A stretch of DNA of 64,000 nucleotides. Origin: Cliona cf. orientalis. Lineage: Eukaryota; Porifera; Demospongiae; Clionaida; Clionaidae. Positions 60,101 to 64,000 of this stretch are shown here, one piece after another. The notes beneath the pieces were generated by a model, which was given only the letters and a program-made list of their open reading frames with translations, was not told the origin of the DNA and did not search any database. The stretch lies in assembly GCA_963930775.1 (NCBI GenBank), contig OZ005705.1:6510001-6574000 (forward strand). Reading direction: 5' to 3'. Position 1 is the first letter of the stretch. The number at the start of each line of letters is the position of its first letter. The translations under genes and the position numbers were made by a program.

Positions 60101-63100
60101 CAACACCAGAATGTGTACACTGGAGTAAGTTCTCCTCGTGTCCTGCACAATTCACTTCATTCAAGAAGATTGGCCCAGAGCCACTTCCAAATCCACCTCC
60201 AGAAATTGCCAGTGCCCCTGAATTAAATACAACAACTACATCAATGATAAGCTAGCTACATGTAAGCAAACTGAACATAATTTTATTTCATACGTAAGCG
60301 ACTGATAATATTATCGATGATACATTTACCTCCAAAAATGCTGATATTATAATCTTACTTGTTTCTGCTGGGTCAAATCCCAGCTGTCTGCACACTACAG
60401 CTGCTTCACTGTGGCTCCAGTTGGCATCGCCATTGCCGCAGATGGATCCCCACCGATTGCTGATACAGATTTCCACCAAGCCCTCTCCTTTTTTTCCCCC
60501 TCCTACTAACCGAACGTCACCATCTTCACATATTATCTGCTGTTCAGCTGGCACTGCATGATTGAAATAAAAAGAAACACTATAGATTAGACATAATATT
60601 ATTACTTTATATCGTACACTACCATGCTTTGATGGATGGCAAAGTTCTAACTTGGTTTCTACCTAAAGACCTATAAAGGTTACGACGAATCATGTCCTCC
60701 TACCTGGGCAGATGATCCCAGCATCCTCTATATGGGCACAGTTGTGCTGTCCCAGCTCATTCAACAGTTGACCACTGCACTGTAGCAAGTGACTCTCGTT
60801 TCCAAGACAGTTGAGTCCTCTGAGGAAGATGGGTCCCTTGCCCTGGCCAAAGAATGCCTCCCTTGTTGTCAGAGCTCCTATTTCACCGTCGGTAGGATAC
60901 CCAAGCTGCCGACACACCACTTGAGCACTGTTCACTGTCCATTTGTCATCACAGATTGTGCCCCAGCTGTTATGAAAGCAAAGCTCCACTCTTCCTTCGT
61001 TCTCTACTGAGCCATTCACCAATCGAAGGTCACCATTTTCACACAGTTTGGTCTCATTCGCTGGCACTGTGCAAATCAAATCCTCCAGTAATTCTCATAA
61101 TATAGAGTGCATACGTAGTACATGAGATTGATGCGTCATCATGACTGTGTATATACACCTTACTGATTTTGGAATGAACGTAGTCATCTAATTCTTTAGG
61201 ATAATATTGTTATTGTGCTATGCATTGATTCCATACGGTGACATGTGTTAATCAGTTGAAGCTGTACTATAATTTTCTTACCTGGACATATCACATTAGC
61301 ATCTTCTGAGTGTGCACAGTTGTTGATACCAAAACCTCTGTGACTGCAGTTCAGCAACGAAGACTCGTTACCGAAACACCTTACATCATCAAACCAGATG
61401 ATCCCTATTCCACTGCCAAAACTTGCTTGGGGAAGGGCAATCGCCTTTCCTGCGTTGTCATTGCAACAGATACAATATTTAATATAGATTACGAAAATAA
61501 TAACGAAATAATCAAGGCCCATCAACACCCAAGGCATTGGTAGGCTTTCATCTTTTCTTTTTACCGTTGGTGAATCCGAGCTGTCTGCAGACGACTGTCG
61601 CATCTCTGCTATCCCATTGGTCATCACAAACCGTCCCCCAGTGGTTGGCAACGCACACCTCCACCCTTCCCTCGTACGCTCGTGTGCCATTGACCAATCG
61701 CACGGATCCATTCGTGCACTCCTCCATCGCAGTTGAGCAGACTACACTGGCGTCTTCACTGTGAGCACAGTTGTGGTTCCCAGTTCCACTGTGTCTACAG
61801 TCTTTGAGATAGGTTTCGTTCCCCGAACAAGCCAAGTTGTCCAAAAATATACTCCCGGTCCCTGGTCTGTATGCCGCATTGCCAAGAGGGACTGCTCCTG
61901 CAATAATTATAATGCATGCAGTCATATCAGGTAAAACGTTACCACAATCATAGAATTCTGTATGATGCAAACCTTCTGCAGGGAATCCTTGCTGTCTGCA
62001 TACAACAGCTGCCTCTTGCACTCCGAAATTGTCATCACAGACAGTGCCCCATCTATCATTGAAGCAGATCTCCACTCGACCATCAGCCTTATTTGGTGTC
62101 TTCCCTCCTACCAATCTGATCTGTCCATCCTGACACACTTTTGGAGGACCATTTGCTATTAAGAAAGACATTTAGAATCAATCAAGACTGGAAGCCCTCC
62201 ACAAGGAATGCTCTGAAATGAGTTCGAGAATATCTCTTGCTTTAATCAGGACACCATACACAGTCCCAGCTACATACAAAATTACCCCTGAAATGAAGAC
62301 ACCTCCTTTAATTAGTAGCTGTCTCAAGATGTCCGGAAGGGGGGGGGGGGTGGGTTTCCATTGTATAGTGTTTATTGTACAATTAACCTACACTGGTGTA
62401 CATTTATTTATAGTTATTCTGCTTACGTCTGCAGAGGACGGCAGCATCTTCTAAGTGCCCACAATTGTGGATTCCCTCGCCAGCGTGTCTGCATTCTGTG
62501 ATGTTGCTCTCGTTGCCGAGGCAACCAACTTCATCAAAATAGATATTTCCTATTCCTATTCCGTAGGCCTGTGTTTGTGTCACAGCAATCGCATCTGCAG
62601 TGACATTATGACAAAGGAGGCAGACAGTTAATCCTATAGTAGACTGTTAATAATGGGTGAAAAAAGTACCGTAGATGCATAATGATATTATTTAAGTGAT
62701 GTTTTGTCACTTGGAGATTAGATTAGGTGTCTGTGAATGTAAAGGACCTCGTGTACACAAAGTCATGTATGTCATAACTATATCATAGTTACCTCTATAA
62801 GTGCATATAGTATGTATGTAGGTTATAATAACGGCCGTGGCTTACTCGTTCTTGAAAATCCAAGCTGTGCACAAACGACTGCTGCGTCCCTATCATCCCA
62901 GCTGTCATCACAGATCGTGCCATACTGATTGTTAATACAGATCTCCACCCTTCCTTCGTTTGGCTCTTGACCTCCTGCCAGTCTCACGGCACCAGTAGGG
63001 CAGCTGTAGTCGTCAGCTGCATACAACAGGAACTCTAAATCTAATCATAGCTAGCTAATAGCATGCATCATACGTATATATGACTTGGTACTAATTCTGA

Positions 63101-64000
63101 GAATTTGAAAATGCATAATATTTACATGAAGAGAACTACCAGTGTCAACCAAACTCTTGGAACCAGACCAAACATAAATAGTATAAGTGCAAATCTTGTT
63201 TATAATACACACTGTCCAGTGGGCAAATAGAATAGTAGGCAAATGGAGTTTGATTATGATCATTGAACTTATCAACCACTTCAAAAGAGTGATGCAGCCG
63301 TCAGATTATTTATATTTAATGTAAGCACAAGCTTCAGACTTTCCGCCCTTCCTGCTTCAGTACAATGTTGTTACAAACTGATTTCAGGCCCACTTCAAGC
63401 CACGCGCACCTTATTGATCGTTTTGTTTTGACTCTCCATCAGTCCAACGCCTTTTATCCTCTTCCGCTGTTCCCACGAATACCTGCAACCTCGCTTGCAT
63501 GCTAAAAAAAACCACTCATGGTCTGATACAATGTTTTGCCATATTGTTTTGGCTATTTCGCTGGCAAGGTACACGAAGTGGGTTCGTGAGACAAAACTCT
63601 ATCGAGGGTGTGGCCCCCAATTTCCACCACACTTAGAGGGTTATATCACCAATAGCTAGGTCGATTACGGAATAGAAAAGATCTCAATATTTCTTGTTTT
63701 GTACTGAGATACGTGTGAGAATTTCTCATCATAATTGTTTATATGTAGTGGAATTTGAGGACCCAACCCAATGATGGTATGTGATGTTGTTTTCAATGAT
63801 CCAGCTAGTCCGGTCACGGTTTTCCTTTAAGATGCATACCCAGGCAGATGACAGAAGCATCCTCCGAGTGCTGGCAGCCGTGTCGTCCGATCCGCTGGCT
63901 GGGACAAGCCGTCAGTCTCTGCTCGTCCCCAGTACATTCCACATTGCCTAGCAGGATGGGTCCCATTCCAGGTCCAAAGTATGCACCAGGAATTGCTATG
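57121..64000 (-). CDS. Type I membrane receptor with at least 7.5 SRCR domains (3' part)
   Basis: The gene enters from the right edge. Exons, 5' to 3': 63995-63840, 63016-62846, 62594-62427, 62155-61973, 61897-61565, 61449-61282, 61066-60704, 60553-60359, 60217-60047, 59857-59702, 59268-59122, 58777-58617, 58530-58366, probably 58239-58216, 57874-57745 and 57235-57121. Each SRCR domain (typical GRVEICxNxxWGTVCDD, VVCRQLGF, then FGxGxGPIxL, NCxHxEDAGVIC) is split between two phase-1 exons, except one coded by a single exon (61066-60704) and one exon (61897-61565) holding the end of one domain and the start of the next. Then come a stalk, a single membrane span ([20 protein letters not shown]) and a 40-residue acidic tail ending KFEDNL. 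SRCR receptors bind microbes and self ligands; sponges have many. The small stalk exon is the least certain part. Confidence 0.92.
63017..63839 (-). other. SRCR-gene intron
   Basis: 823 bp between two SRCR domains, larger than its neighbours in this gene. No exon, RNA gene or clear transposon is seen. Confidence 0.55.

Overview
The window looks like nuclear DNA from a compact animal genome, most likely a sponge (demosponge-like). The genes are animal families: a Tec-type kinase, arfaptin, dynactin p24, a P4-ATPase, VMA21, LRRC51 and a large membrane SRCR receptor. They have many short GT-AG introns, often under 150 bp, and lie close together, often sharing short head-to-head promoters. Two intact 2'-5'-oligoadenylate synthetase genes in tandem also fit sponges, where this family is known to be expanded. 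Species is inferred from gene content only. I saw no retroviral, LTR or virus-like element, no CRISPR array and no convincing RNA gene.

Layout. 150-7350 (-): N-terminal half of a Tec-family tyrosine kinase (PH, Btk zinc motif, proline-rich, SH3), running off the left edge. 7971-9730 (+): arfaptin. 10067-13294 (+): four-pass TMEM272-like protein with WW-binding PY motifs. 13951-16289 (-) and 20653-23506 (-): two paralogous Rab-like GTPases whose switch II glutamine is methionine; between them, 16481-20172 (+), is mitochondrial asparaginyl-tRNA synthetase NARS2. 23852-24695 (-): dynactin subunit 3. 24926-34516 (-): a 36-exon class 1 P4-ATPase phospholipid flippase.

34848-44074 is a segmental duplication. 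Its ancestral unit was DUSP23-like phosphatase (+), OAS (-), LRRC51 (-). Unit A keeps the phosphatase and a broken OAS 3' end; unit B keeps phosphatase, full OAS and a broken LRRC51 3' exon; unit C keeps a phosphatase stub, full OAS and full LRRC51. 44179-44646 (+) is VMA21, sharing a 104 bp promoter with LRRC51. 46028-48472 (-) is a 640-residue secreted glycoprotein I do not recognise. 48633-56885 (+) is cytosolic leucyl-tRNA synthetase LARS1, with a 6-nt microexon. 57121-64000 (-) is the 3' part of a type I membrane receptor with at least seven and a half SRCR domains, running off the right edge.

Shared functions: membrane traffic (arfaptin, two Rabs, dynactin, flippase, VMA21), translation (NARS2, LARS1), and signalling or innate sensing (Tec kinase, OAS, SRCR receptor, DUSP23-like). 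Non-coding DNA holds foldback MITE-like elements, several sharing TACCGTA ends, one about 690 bp repeat present twice, long CT tracts upstream of exons, a 41-bp minisatellite, and a striking 43-bp-stem hairpin in a flippase intron.
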